DNA of 64,000 nucleotides, taken from Humitalea rosea. Lineage in GTDB: Bacteria; Pseudomonadota; Alphaproteobacteria; Acetobacterales; Acetobacteraceae. The notes under the pieces were generated by a model. It saw only the letters and a program-made list of their open reading frames with translations. It did no database searches and was not told where the DNA came from. The stretch is from NCBI RefSeq assembly GCF_003253705.1, contig NZ_QKYU01000012.1, positions 62,001-126,000 of the forward strand, read 5' to 3'. Shown in pieces: positions 1-10,792 of this stretch; positions within the stretch are counted from its first letter, which is position 1, and each line of letters starts with the position of its first letter. The position numbers and the translations under genes are program-made.

Positions 1-2
1 CC

Positions 3-188
3 CAGAAATGGTTCGCGCTGCGGTTTTTGGGCGAGGATGCCGACATCAAGCTGGATGCCGAGACCCCGGCCGAGTTCGACGCCTGGGCCTGGGTGAAGCT
101 GGCCGAGACCCCGGCCATGGCGGCGGGCTTCAAGCGGCCGATCTATGAGCGGGTGGCGGAAGAGTTCTCACCCCTCGCGGCCGAGTAG
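3..188 (+). CDS. rppH: RNA pyrophosphohydrolase RppH (C-terminal part; gene cut by window edge)
   Basis: This is the last 61 residues of a Nudix hydrolase that removes pyrophosphate from the 5' end of triphosphorylated mRNA and so starts its decay. The reading frame entering from the left edge contains QKWFALRFLGED, a spaced Asp/Glu-rich stretch, FDAWAWVKL and a final FKRPIYERV, the C-terminal pattern of alphaproteobacterial RppH/IalA-type Nudix enzymes. The Nudix box itself lies outside the window, so catalytic residues cannot be checked. The gene ends tail-to-tail with the exonuclease gene on the opposite strand and overlaps it by 21 bases. Confidence 0.82.
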   Translation, partial: QKWFALRFLGEDADIKLDAETPAEFDAWAWVKLAETPAMAAGFKRPIYERVAEEFSPLAAE

Positions 189-941
189 GGCGGCGAGCGG
201 CGGGTCGTTCGCTTCCGGCAGATCATGCAGCAGCTCGGCCGAGGTTTCGGCATCCGCGGCGGAAAGCCCGCCGCAGGCGACCGCCCAGGCCAGGAACACC
301 CGATACAGCGCCAGCACATCCGAGCCGCAATAGGCGGCGATCCCCGCCCAGTCGCCGGCCGCGACCCGCCCCTCCACCTGCAACCCATCCATCCCCTCGG
401 GCTTGGCCGAGGCGCCGACCACGGCCGCGGCCTCGGCCAGCGACGGGCGGGGGCTGGCGCCGAAATCCGCCAGCAGGTCGCATAGATCCAGATGCCGCGG
501 CGAATACCGCCGCGTGTAGTGGTCGCCCTGGAACACCGCCGGCGCCGGCAGCCCCAGCGCCATGCAGCGCCAGCGCAGCACCGGCAGGTCAAAGCCCCGC
601 GTGTTGAAGCCGACCAGCACCGGCCGCTCCCGCAAGCCCGCGATGAAGCGGCGCAGCAGTTCGGCCTCCGGCATGTCCCCGGTATGGCGGACGGAGAAGC
701 GGGCGGGGCGGAACGGGCCTTCCGGGTCGTCGCGCTCCACCATCAGCAGCCCGATGCAAACCACGCGATGCAGCGGCGCCTTCACGAAGGCGGAGCCCGG
801 CGCTGCGCCTGCGCGGGCGTAGCGCGCATCCAGCGCCTCGCGCAGCGCCGCGTCATCCAGCGCGCCCGCCGGGTCCAGCAGGCGCCGCGCGGCGGCGAGG
901 TCCGGCACGGTCTCGAAGTCGAACACGCAGAGGCGATCCAT
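168..941 (-). CDS. Predicted PolB-type 3'-5' exonuclease (DEDD superfamily, PF10108-like)
   Basis: A 257-residue protein with an RNase H-like exonuclease fold. The first DEDD motif is visible at the N terminus (FDFETVPD, Asp and Glu at about residues 8 and 10). A middle GFNTRGFDLPVL stretch and a downstream HLDLCDLL provide the second acidic motif, and YCGSDVLALY near residue 212 gives the last. Family knowledge says such proteins are stand-alone exonucleases related to the proofreading domain of B-family polymerases; the physiological substrate is not established. Its start (ATG at 941) leaves 45 bases before the DUF423 gene transcribed the other way, so the two probably share a promoter region. 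Confidence 0.8.
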   Translation of the reverse strand: MDRLCVFDFETVPDLAAARRLLDPAGALDDAALREALDARYARAGAAPGSAFVKAPLHRVVCIGLLMVERDDPEGPFRPARFSVRHTGDMPEAELLRRFIAGLRERPVLVGFNTRGFDLPVLRWRCMALGLPAPAVFQGDHYTRRYSPRHLDLCDLLADFGASPRPSLAEAAAVVGASAKPEGMDGLQVEGRVAAGDWAGIAAYCGSDVLALYRVFLAWAVACGGLSAADAETSAELLHDLPEANDPPLAALLGREG

Positions 942-986
942 GGCGGCAAACTGGCACGCCCCGCGCCGCTGCCCTATGGGGTGTCC

Positions 987-1340
987 ATGTCACGCATCTG
1001 GTTCTTGCTGGGCGCCCTCGCGGGCCTCTCGGCCGTTGGCTTGTCGGCCTATGCCGCGCATGGGCTGGCCGAGGCCGCGCGCCCGGCCGTCGGCCAGGCC
1101 CTGAACATGCAGGGCTGGCACGCGCTGGCGCTGCTGGCGGTGGGGTTCCTGGCCGAACGGCGGGTGGGGCGGGCGGTGAGCTTCGCCGGCCTCGCCTTCG
1201 CGGTCGGGATGGCGATGTTCTGCGGCGCGGTCTGGTATGGCGCGCTGACCGGCGAGTCGGCCGGGCGCATCGCGCCGATCGGCGGGATGCTGCTGATGGC
1301 CGGCTGGGTCGCCTTCGGCCTCGCCGCGTGGCGGCGATGA
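987..1340 (+). CDS. DUF423 small integral membrane protein
   Basis: A 117-residue hydrophobic protein with about four predicted membrane helices and the family's N-terminal pattern (LLGALAGLSAVGLSAYAAHG) and C-terminal glycine-rich GGMLLMAGWVAFGLAAW. The family (YwdK/YgdD-like) has no established function. ATG at 987 gives the usual family length; an in-frame GTG at 981 would add two residues. The stop codon overlaps the ATG of the methyltransferase gene (ATGA at 1337-1340), so the two are probably translated together, an arrangement that places a membrane protein of unknown role with an RNA methyltransferase. Confidence 0.82.
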   Translation: MSRIWFLLGALAGLSAVGLSAYAAHGLAEAARPAVGQALNMQGWHALALLAVGFLAERRVGRAVSFAGLAFAVGMAMFCGAVWYGALTGESAGRIAPIGGMLLMAGWVAFGLAAWRR

Positions 1341-2260
1341 TGGGGGCGGCGATGATCGGCGCGGCCTACCTCGCCGCCACCGGCTACGAGCAGCCGCTGG
1401 CCGAGGAACTCGCGCGGCGCGGCCGCACCATCACCGCCTGGCATGGGCGCCTGGCACTTTCGCCCGAGCCGCCGATGGCCTCCATCTGGGCGCTGGAGGT
1501 CTGGACCGATCCGGTGGACATCCCCATCGCCAGCATCAAGACCGCGGCGATGGCCCTGCGCGGCATGCAGCGTAACTGGGCGCTGTATCCGCTGCTGCAC
1601 CACCGCCGCGCCGCGCTGATCCATGAGGCGCTGCCGCCGGTGAAGGCCCGGCCGCTGACCTTCCCCGAAGCCGCGCCCACGGGGCATCTCGGCGGCTGGA
1701 CCCTGCTCGCGACCGACCGGCTGCTGGCCAGCCCGACCAAGACCAGCCCCTTCGTGAACGGGGAGGTGGTCTTCGTCGAGGACCGGCTCGGCCCGCCCTC
1801 CCGCGCCTATCTGAAACTGTGGGAAGCGCTGACCCGGATCGGCCGCTGGCCGATGGTGGGCGAAAGCTGCCTCGACCTCGGCGCCTCCCCCGGCGGCTGG
1901 ACCTGGGCGCTGGCCAAGCTCGGCGCGCGCGTGGTGGCGGTGGACAAGGCGCCGCTGGACCACCAGATCGCCGCCATGCCCGGGGTCAGCGAACGGCAGG
2001 AAAGCGCCTTTGGCCTCGACCCGCGCACCGAGCCGCCGGTGGATTGGTTGTTCAGCGACATCATTTGTTACCCGGAGCGATTGCTGACCCTGGTGCAGGC
2101 CTGGATCGCCGCCGGAACCGCGCGAAATATCGTCTGCACCATCAAATTCCAGGGTGAAACCGATTTCGCGGCCCTGGATGCCTTCGCGGCGATCCCTGGA
2201 GCGGTGATTTTCCACGGCGCGCATAACAAGCATGAGGCGATGTTCACCCGCCTTGGGTGA
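1337..2260 (+). CDS. RlmM-like 23S rRNA 2'-O-ribose methyltransferase (FtsJ/RrmJ fold)
   Basis: A protein of about 307 residues. The SAM-binding motif LDLGASPGGWTWALAKLGA is followed by VVAVDKAPL, an acidic VDWLFSDII and CTIKFQGE, which supply the K-D-K-E type tetrad used by FtsJ/RrmJ ribose methyltransferases. The region in front of the catalytic domain is longer than in RrmJ and matches the architecture of RlmM, which modifies C2498 of 23S rRNA in E. coli. It is shorter than E. coli RlmM (366 residues), so the exact target is inferred. ATG at 1337 overlaps the stop of the preceding gene; GTG at 1328 and ATG at 1340 are alternative starts. Confidence 0.75.
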   Translation: MMGAAMIGAAYLAATGYEQPLAEELARRGRTITAWHGRLALSPEPPMASIWALEVWTDPVDIPIASIKTAAMALRGMQRNWALYPLLHHRRAALIHEALPPVKARPLTFPEAAPTGHLGGWTLLATDRLLASPTKTSPFVNGEVVFVEDRLGPPSRAYLKLWEALTRIGRWPMVGESCLDLGASPGGWTWALAKLGARVVAVDKAPLDHQIAAMPGVSERQESAFGLDPRTEPPVDWLFSDIICYPERLLTLVQAWIAAGTARNIVCTIKFQGETDFAALDAFAAIPGAVIFHGAHNKHEAMFTRLG

Positions 2261-2335
2261 CGCCCATGTTGACGCGGCGCCCCCTCGCGTGCGGAATCCC
2301 GCCAATGCCTTGAATGCCTTGGGGGGAAAGTTGCG

Positions 2336-4267
<1,932 letters not shown>

Positions 4268-4280
4268 CCGAAGCCGCCCG

Positions 4281-7200
4281 TCAGGCGGCTTCGGCCGGCT
4301 TCGGCATCGCGGCCGGGCTGTCGCCCCGCGCCAGTTCGACCGCCCGGGCCGCCGCGGCCCGCGCGGCATCGAGGTCGCCCATCGCCATAAACAGGTTGGA
4401 CAGGTCGGTGTGCGTCCTCGGGTCCAGCGGGTCGAGCGCCAGCGCCTGATCGAGCCAACCCCGCGCCGCGGCGAAGTCCCGCCGGCGCGACTCGATATGG
4501 CCGCGTCGCCGCAGCAGCGCCGCATCCGGCACCGGGCTGCAGGCAATCGCGCCCTCGATGGCGGCCGCAGCCTCGTCCAGCCTGCCCTCGGTGATGCGAA
4601 GGTGAGACAGGTCGAGGTAGGTTCCGACATCCTCCGGCCAATCCGCCAGCACCTGTTCCAGCAACGCGCCCGCCCGGGCAGGATTGCCGCGCCGTGCCTC
4701 GATGGTGCTCAGGCGGCGCAGCAGGCGGGATGTGTTGCCCACGCCCCGGGCGATCGCGGCCTCCGCGGCCTCGGCGGCTCCCTCCAGATCGCCCTCGCCG
4801 ATCCGCAGGCCGGCGAGCTCGTAATGGGGCCAGGGATTTTCAGGTGCGCTGACAATCGCCTCCTGCAGCGCGCGCTGGGCGGCGTCGATATTCCGCCGGC
4901 GCGTCTCGATGCCCGAAAGGCGCAGCAGGTAGGTGATGCGGCTAGGACCGCTGCTGCGCTCCAGGGCCGCCTCGCAGGCCTCCGCCGCGCCGTCCAGATC
5001 GTTCATCGCCAGCCGCGCGCCCGCCAGATCGAACAGCGTGGTCGCATCATCGGGATCGACGCTCAGCGCCTGGACCAGGAGCTGCTGCGCGGCCGCAAAG
5101 TCCTTGCGGCGCGTCTCGATATGGGCCCGGCGGCGCAGGACGCCGCCTGGGGCCACCGTGGTCAGGCTGTGCCCGATCCGCGCGGCTTCCGCGGCGGCGC
5201 CCAGGTCACCCTGTGCCATGCGCAGCCCCGCCAGATGCAGATGCGGCCCCGGATCCTCGGGCGCGAAAGCGATGGCCTGCTCGGCCATTTCCACGGCACG
5301 ACCGGGATTGTTGCGCCGGGCCTCGATGGTGCTCAACTGGATGTGGAAATGGGGAAACGTGCTCGTATTGCGGGCAATCGCGGCCTCGGCGGCTTCACCG
5401 GCCTCGGCCAACGCGCCTTCCTCCAGCCGCAGCCCGGCGAGATCGAAGTAGAGCCACGGATCGTCCGGCGTGGCCGCGATCGCTTCCCGCAACAGGCCGT
5501 TCGCGACCGCGATATTGCCGCGGCGGCTCTCGATCCTCACCAGCATGCGCAGGGCCGAGGTCCGCGACACCGGGGTGGTCCGGGCCAGGGCCGCCTCGGC
5601 CGAGGTGGCGGCGCGACCGAAATCGCCCTTCGTCATCTGCAGTTTGGCCAGGTCGAGATGGGCGCGATAGTTTTCGGGATCGTCGGCAAGGGCGAGGCTC
5701 AGCATCGCTTCCGCCGCCACCAGGTCGCCGCGGCGGGAGTCGATGCTGGCCAGCCGCAGGTAGAAGGGCGCCAGCTTGCCGACATTCGCGGCCTTCGCCC
5801 GCTGCAGCGCGGCCTCCGCCTCGGCCCGGTCGGCGGCGATGCGTTCGGCCGCGACCGCCTGCGGGTTGATGTCGCCAATGCCGGCCGCGCCATAGCCGCC
5901 GGCCGGCTCGATGCCGAGCAGACGGGCCATCCGCTGGCGTGCGGCGGGCAGCAGCAGCTCGTAGTCGTCGACCATCAGGCTCAGGGCTTCCGGCGTCTGC
6001 ACCCCGGCCAGCTCCTCCCGCGTCCAGCCCAGCTTCGGCTTGCCCAGGCCGAAGATGACGGCGCGCGTCAGGCGGCGGATCAGCGTCCATTCGGCGACGT
6101 GGTGCGAGAGCTGATCGATCGTGCCGGTATCGGCCGCGGCGCCGAATTCGGTGGCCAGCTCCGCCGCCAGCCGGGCAAAGGCCGCGTAGCGGATATTGAC
6201 GAACATCTGCCGCGACAGCTGGTAGTAGCGCGCGGCGCGCCCGGCCAGGCCGCGCTCGGCCAGCTCGTCGTCATCCTCGACGGTGATGATCTCGGGCGGG
6301 GTCGGCAAATTGAGGCGCGGCGGCGCCGGCGGCCGGGGGGCGGGAGGCTTGGCGGCAGGGGCGGCCTTGGCCTCATCCGGCTTGGCCACCTCGGGCTTGG
6401 CGTCGTCGGGCTTGGGCTCATTCCGCGCGCCGCGCAGGCCCCGTATCTGCGGCACCAGATCGGCGACGCCGAGCTGGAGCATCAGCTGCTGCAGATCGGC
6501 CTTGATCTCCAGCAGATAGTCTTCCGAGTCCGGCTGCAGCGCGCCGATGATGCTCTTCAGCCAGGGCGGGATATTCATGCGCACCAGATCGCCGAAGTCG
6601 CCGAACTGCACCTGGCGCTGGTCGCCGTCGCGGAAGCGCAGGAACTGGCGGTAGACCTCCGGCCGCACCCCGAAATCGGGCGGCAGCTCGACCAGGACGG
6701 TGCAGAGGCGGGAGGCGAAGGTGAAGCCGTAGGCCGGCGATTCCAGCGCCCAGCGCCGCCCCTCGACCATGGCATAGACCTCGCCGTTCGAGAGCACCGC
6801 GCCGAGCCCGACCGGGTTCACCGGCAGCGACAGCGGCGGCGAGGCCGTCCCGCGGTAGCAATAGTGGATCACGATCCCCTCCTCCACCGGGACGCGTTCG
6901 AAGCGGTCGAACTGCTTCGCGCCGAGCGGGGGATCGAACAGGACGGTCTGGGGGCTGCCGGCAACGGCGCGGTCCACCTGGAGCGTGACGCCCCGGGGCA
7001 GGCGGAAGAAGCGCCGGCTCAGCGCCTGCATCAGCCAGTCGCGCGGCACCGCCGGATCGTCGCCATAGGGCGAGAGGATGGTGTTCTGCTCCTCGGCATT
7101 GCCGAGCAGCACCACCTCGGTCCAGTCGTGGTCGAGCCGGCGGCGGCCCTCGGCCCGGCACTCCTCGGTGACATCCAGCACCTCGGCGGCTTCGCCCTCG

Positions 7201-7637
7201 GCCGCGGCCTGCAGCAGCCGGCCATAGACGCCGCCACGCTGGCCAAGAATGATCTGCGCGACCAAGCCATGGCGGCAGGAGCGGTAGCGCAGGCCCAGCT
7301 TGTTGGAGGACAGCGAGGCGACCTTCGCGCCCATGCCGAAGTTGCCATCCAGCGCCTGGGTCTTGAAGAGCGACGACGACAGGTCCGACATCTGCAGCAG
7401 CTCCTCGGGGGAGAGCCCGCGGCCGGTGTTCCAGATGCTCAGCTTGGGCGTGCCGCCAATGCGGCTGGACGAAATTTGTACGAATGGTGCGGTATCGGTC
7501 GCGGAGGTGGCTGCTTCCAGCGCATTCACCACCAATTCACGCAACATCATTGTTTTCGGGCAGCGCTCGATTGTGGACGCCACCAAAAATGCCTCATCGG
7601 CAATGCGGAGGGGGACAATGTCGGTATTGGATGACAT
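4281..7637 (-). CDS. GHKL (HSP90/MutL-like) ATPase fused to a TPR-like repeat array; function unknown
   Basis: A 1118-residue protein. Residues ~1-130 form a GHKL ATP-binding domain. The N box LRELVVNALEAA (Glu34, Asn38) closely resembles HSP90. The G1 box IWNTGRGL has Asn70 where Asp usually contacts adenine, and the G2 box GNFGMGAK sits at 98-105. A middle region runs to ~404, then a Lys/Pro/Ala-rich linker (~404-447). The C-terminal half holds seven ~70-residue units, each with a marker I-D/E-x-R-R (IDSRRGD, IESRRGN, IEARRNN, IETRRKD, IETRRRN, IEARRGN, IESRRRD) followed by A-x-x-LL-x-A and a second helix pair ending GDLxGAAEAAEAAIAR, a TPR-like pattern. The start MSSNTD is chosen because GGAG lies 11 bases upstream; the open frame continues upstream only through non-coding-looking sequence. 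It is monocistronic. The role is unknown; an ATP-driven scaffold or chaperone is an inference. Confidence 0.75.
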   Translation of the reverse strand: MSSNTDIVPLRIADEAFLVASTIERCPKTMMLRELVVNALEAATSATDTAPFVQISSSRIGGTPKLSIWNTGRGLSPEELLQMSDLSSSLFKTQALDGNFGMGAKVASLSSNKLGLRYRSCRHGLVAQIILGQRGGVYGRLLQAAAEGEAAEVLDVTEECRAEGRRRLDHDWTEVVLLGNAEEQNTILSPYGDDPAVPRDWLMQALSRRFFRLPRGVTLQVDRAVAGSPQTVLFDPPLGAKQFDRFERVPVEEGIVIHYCYRGTASPPLSLPVNPVGLGAVLSNGEVYAMVEGRRWALESPAYGFTFASRLCTVLVELPPDFGVRPEVYRQFLRFRDGDQRQVQFGDFGDLVRMNIPPWLKSIIGALQPDSEDYLLEIKADLQQLMLQLGVADLVPQIRGLRGARNEPKPDDAKPEVAKPDEAKAAPAAKPPAPRPPAPPRLNLPTPPEIITVEDDDELAERGLAGRAARYYQLSRQMFVNIRYAAFARLAAELATEFGAAADTGTIDQLSHHVAEWTLIRRLTRAVIFGLGKPKLGWTREELAGVQTPEALSLMVDDYELLLPAARQRMARLLGIEPAGGYGAAGIGDINPQAVAAERIAADRAEAEAALQRAKAANVGKLAPFYLRLASIDSRRGDLVAAEAMLSLALADDPENYRAHLDLAKLQMTKGDFGRAATSAEAALARTTPVSRTSALRMLVRIESRRGNIAVANGLLREAIAATPDDPWLYFDLAGLRLEEGALAEAGEAAEAAIARNTSTFPHFHIQLSTIEARRNNPGRAVEMAEQAIAFAPEDPGPHLHLAGLRMAQGDLGAAAEAARIGHSLTTVAPGGVLRRRAHIETRRKDFAAAQQLLVQALSVDPDDATTLFDLAGARLAMNDLDGAAEACEAALERSSGPSRITYLLRLSGIETRRRNIDAAQRALQEAIVSAPENPWPHYELAGLRIGEGDLEGAAEAAEAAIARGVGNTSRLLRRLSTIEARRGNPARAGALLEQVLADWPEDVGTYLDLSHLRITEGRLDEAAAAIEGAIACSPVPDAALLRRRGHIESRRRDFAAARGWLDQALALDPLDPRTHTDLSNLFMAMGDLDAARAAAARAVELARGDSPAAMPKPAEAA

Positions 7638-7728
7638 TTGAAACAATTCTCCGAACTGGATAGCACTCGAATGCGGCACGTTGCCGGCCCTTTTATGGCA
7701 GCCGGTGACATCCCATTTTGCACCGGGC

Positions 7729-7756
7729 GCAATAAGGCTGTGCCGGCTCTTGTAAA
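7729..7756 (-). promoter_or_regulatory. Possible sigma70-type promoter for the GHKL-TPR gene
   Basis: Read on the minus strand, TTTACA (7756-7751) is followed after 16 bases by TATTGC (7734-7729). This is a plausible but weak -35/-10 pair and would give a leader of roughly 85 bases before the start codon at 7637. It is the only candidate seen in the 188-base gap upstream of the gene. Confidence 0.3.
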
Positions 7757-7825
7757 GCAAATCCTGTTCCAATGAAGCGCCTGATTGTCGACGGCTCGCG
7801 CAGCTGTGTTCGCGCCGGCACGAGT

Positions 7826-8626
7826 CTAGCGAATTCCCGCGCGCATGAACGACTGCACGAACTGCCGCTGGAACAGCAGGAAGCCGAGCAGCAGCGGTGC
7901 CGAGGTCATCAGCGTGGCCGCGCTGATGATGGACCAGTCGATGCCCTGATCGGTGGAGGCGAAGACCGACAGCCCCACCGTCAGCGGGCGCGTCTCCACC
8001 GTGTTGGTGATGACCAGCGGCCAAAGAAAGTTGTTCCAGTGGAACGACACCGAGGTCAACCCGTAGGCCAGATAGGTCGGCCGCGCCAAGGGCACATAGA
8101 CCCGCATCAGGATGCGGAAGGTGCCGCAGCCCTCGACGCGGGCGGCATCATCCAGTTCCTTCGGCACCTGCTTGAAGGTCTGCCGCAACAGGAAGATGCC
8201 GAAGGCCGAGGCCATGTAGGGCAGCCCGATCGCCAGGATCGTGTCCACCAGCCCCAGCGCGCGCATGGTGCGGTAGTTCTCGACCAGCAGCACATCGGGC
8301 AGGATCATGAGTTGCAGCAGCACCAGCCCGAACAGCAGCCCGCTGCCGGGAAACTTCGCGCGGGCGAAGGCGAAGCCCGCCAGCGTGCAGAGCACCAACT
8401 GCGCCGCGAGCACGCTCGTCACCAGCAGGAAGGTGTTGAGGAAGTAGCGCCCGAACGGTGCCGCCGCCCAGGCCGCGGTGAAATTGTCGAAGGTCAGCGG
8501 CGCCAGCAGATCGAACCGCGTCGCATACATCGACGGATGCACCGCGGCCCAAAGCGCATAGGCCAGCGGCGCGATCCAGAGCAGGCCGAGCAGCCAGGCC
8601 GCCAGGGTTTCCAGCGTGCGGCTCAT
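7826..8626 (-). CDS. Carbohydrate/polyol ABC transporter permease, MalG/UgpE-like
   Basis: A 266-residue inner-membrane protein with six predicted helices. It is the second permease of the importer encoded between 7.8 and 11.9 kb. The EAA-loop segment (LDDAARVEGCGTFRILMRVYVPLARP, in pieces) that contacts the ATPase is clear near residue 170. The ATG at 8626 overlaps the stop of the preceding permease gene (ATGA). The family normally forms a heterodimeric channel with a MalF/UgpA-type partner, which is the adjacent upstream gene. The substrate cannot be read from the permease alone. Confidence 0.9.
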   Translation of the reverse strand: MSRTLETLAAWLLGLLWIAPLAYALWAAVHPSMYATRFDLLAPLTFDNFTAAWAAAPFGRYFLNTFLLVTSVLAAQLVLCTLAGFAFARAKFPGSGLLFGLVLLQLMILPDVLLVENYRTMRALGLVDTILAIGLPYMASAFGIFLLRQTFKQVPKELDDAARVEGCGTFRILMRVYVPLARPTYLAYGLTSVSFHWNNFLWPLVITNTVETRPLTVGLSVFASTDQGIDWSIISAATLMTSAPLLLGFLLFQRQFVQSFMRAGIR

Positions 8627-9498
8627 TGGTAATGCGTCCGGCGTTCGACCACCAGGAACTGCACGGCGGCGACCGTCGCCAGGATCGCCAGCAGCACCAC
8701 GGTCATCGCCGAAGCCGAGGCGGTATCCCAGAAGCGAAACCCGAGTTCGTAGATATATGTCAGCAGCAATGCGGTCGCATTGTCCGGCCCGCCGCGCGTC
8801 ATGACGATGATGTGGTCCACCAGACGGAAGGCGTTGATCACGGCATTGACCAGGATGAACAGCGTGGTCGGCCCCAGCAGCGGCAGCACCACGCGCCACA
8901 GAATTCGTGCGCGCGAGGCGCCTTCGACGGCCGCGGCCTCCAGCAGCACCGGCGGGATCGCCTGGAGTGCCGCGAGGTAGAAGATCATGAAGAAGCCGGC
9001 TTCCTTCCAGACGGCGACAACGATCATCGCGCCCAGCGCGGTCTCGTGCGAGCCGAGCCAGTTGGTCGGCCCCCAGCCGAAGAGGAATTGCGTCGCGCGA
9101 TCCAGCAGCCCGTAGTCAGGCGTGAAGAAGAACAGCCAGAGGTTCGCCACCGCGATCATCGGCAGCACGGTCGGCGTGAAATAGGCCATGCGCAGCGCGG
9201 TGCGGCCCTTGAGCTTGCCGTTCACCCAAAGCGCCATCAGCAGCGCGAGCCCGACCGAGATCGGGATCGTCGCTACTGCATAAACAAGGTTGTTCCACAG
9301 CGCCTGCCAGAAGATCGGGTCCTCGGCGAGAAAGCGGAAGTTGTCGAGCCCCACGAAGCGCGCGGGCCGGTTGGCCCGCGGCGTCGAGAACAGCGCGTGC
9401 CACAGCGTGGCGACGGCCGGGTAATGCGTGAAGGCCACCAGCAACAGCAGCGCCGGGCTCAACATGAGCCAGGCGTGCAGGGTCGTGCGGTCCTTCAT
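8623..9498 (-). CDS. Carbohydrate/polyol ABC transporter permease, MalF/UgpA-like
   Basis: A 291-residue inner-membrane permease. The N terminus is a cytoplasmic stub followed by LMLSPALLLLVAFTHYPAVATLWHAL, the typical first helix of UgpA-type permeases. The EAA loop (LEAAAVEGASRARILWRVVLPLL) lies near residue 205. The start is placed at MKDRTTLHAW (9498), 10 bases after the stop of the binding-protein gene; an upstream extension to 9552 would run into that gene and lacks family similarity. It is followed by the second permease gene with a 4-base overlap. Confidence 0.9.
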   Translation of the reverse strand: MKDRTTLHAWLMLSPALLLLVAFTHYPAVATLWHALFSTPRANRPARFVGLDNFRFLAEDPIFWQALWNNLVYAVATIPISVGLALLMALWVNGKLKGRTALRMAYFTPTVLPMIAVANLWLFFFTPDYGLLDRATQFLFGWGPTNWLGSHETALGAMIVVAVWKEAGFFMIFYLAALQAIPPVLLEAAAVEGASRARILWRVVLPLLGPTTLFILVNAVINAFRLVDHIIVMTRGGPDNATALLLTYIYELGFRFWDTASASAMTVVLLAILATVAAVQFLVVERRTHYQ

Positions 9499-9508
9499 CG
9501 CGGTTGCG

Positions 9509-10792
9509 TCAGTTATAGGGACGCAGGATGCGGGTCGCCTCGGCCTGGGCATCGGCCATCGCCGGCACCGCCGCCTTGCGCCCCGTCAGCGCCGCCTGAA
9601 GCTGATCGTTCAGCGCCTTGGTCACGCGCTGGTTCTCATGCGTCGAGAGTTCGGCGACGGCATCAGGCAACTGGTCGCGCGCCTCGGCCGCGGCGGGGAA
9701 ATCGGCGACATAGGCGCGCATCGCCGAAGTCTCCCAGGCGGCCGGGGTGACGGCGACATACCCCGTCTCGATGCCCCAATTCGCCGCGCGGTCCGGCGTG
9801 GTCAGGAAACGGGCGAATTTCGCCGCCGCCTCGCGCTGCGCCGGGCTCGCGGATTTGAACACATAGAGGTTGCCACCGCCGGTCGGGCTGCCGCGACGGC
9901 GGCCGGCCGGCAGCTTGGCGACACCGAAGGGGAAGGGCGCGTTGCGGCGCACGTTGGTGAGGTTGCCCGTCGTGGTCCACATGATCGCCGTCTTGCGCTC
10001 GAAGAAGTCGCGCGGGGTGGTGCCCCATTCGACGATGCCCGGCGGGTGCACCATGTGCTTCTGCGACAGGTCCATCCAGTATTGCAGCGCCTCGGCGACC
10101 TTGGGATCGCTGTAGGCGACGCGGGTGCCCTCGGCATTCATCAGCCGCACGTCGTTCTGCGTGGTCAGCGCCTGGAACAGCCAATAGGGAAAGCCGGAGG
10201 AGGGGATCTGGAGGCCCCACTGCGTCACCTGGCCACCCTCGCGCTTCGTCAGTTTTTGGGCGAAGGCGAGCTGTTCGGCCCAGTCCTGCGGCGCCTTGTC
10301 GGCGTCGAGGCCGGCGGCGCTGAACGCTTCCTTGTTCCAGAACTGCACGATGGTCGAACGCTGGAACGGGATGCCCCAGGTCTTGCCCGCGGTGCGGCTG
10401 TTTTCCAGAAAGCTCGGGTAGAAGCTGTCGAGCCAGGGGGCGTCGCTGCCGGGCAGGTCGTCCCAGGCGACGATCGCCTCCTCGTCGATCAGGGTGAAGA
10501 TGTCCACGGCCAGCAGGCAGGCCATCTGCGGCGCATCGCCGCCGCGCATCGAGGTCAGCGTCTTGGTCAGCGTGTCCTGGTAGGAGCCGGCATAGACCGG
10601 CTTGATGCGGATGCCCGGGTTTTCGCGGCTGAAGGCCTCGGCATAGCCGTCGATCAGCTTGGTGATCGGACCACCCACCGCGACCGGGTAGTTGAAGGTG
10701 ATCTCGACCGGCGCCTGGGCCTGCACGGCAGGTGCGGCCAGGAAGGGCGCGCTGGCCAGGGTGGCCAAGGCGGTGCGGCGGGTCAGGCTCAT
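9509..10792 (-). CDS. Extracellular solute-binding protein, UgpB-like (family 1)
   Basis: A 427-residue periplasmic binding protein for the adjacent importer. The N terminus (SLTRRTALATLASAPFLAAPAVQA) is a signal peptide with a twin-arginine-like start and an AQA-type cleavage site. The mature protein shows the UgpB pattern: a YAGSYQDTLTKTLTSMRGGDAPQM segment near residue 75, FWNKEAFSAAGLD, and FERKTAIMWTTTGNLTNVR. UgpB binds glycerol-3-phosphate and glycerophosphodiesters; substrate identity here is inference from resemblance only. The start overlaps the stop of the ATPase gene by 4 bases. Confidence 0.88.
   Translation of the reverse strand: MSLTRRTALATLASAPFLAAPAVQAQAPVEITFNYPVAVGGPITKLIDGYAEAFSRENPGIRIKPVYAGSYQDTLTKTLTSMRGGDAPQMACLLAVDIFTLIDEEAIVAWDDLPGSDAPWLDSFYPSFLENSRTAGKTWGIPFQRSTIVQFWNKEAFSAAGLDADKAPQDWAEQLAFAQKLTKREGGQVTQWGLQIPSSGFPYWLFQALTTQNDVRLMNAEGTRVAYSDPKVAEALQYWMDLSQKHMVHPPGIVEWGTTPRDFFERKTAIMWTTTGNLTNVRRNAPFPFGVAKLPAGRRRGSPTGGGNLYVFKSASPAQREAAAKFARFLTTPDRAANWGIETGYVAVTPAAWETSAMRAYVADFPAAAEARDQLPDAVAELSTHENQRVTKALNDQLQAALTGRKAAVPAMADAQAEATRILRPYN

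Noticed and set aside
492-986. An N-terminal extension of the DUF423 gene by 165 codons
   Set aside because: The extension is antisense to the exonuclease gene and lacks similarity; ATG at 987 gives the family length.
4410-7634. A 1074-codon open frame on the plus strand opposite the GHKL-TPR gene
   Set aside because: It is the antisense shadow of a high-G+C gene, rich in Arg/Gly/Ala/Gln without domain similarity; the minus-strand frame has clear GHKL motifs.
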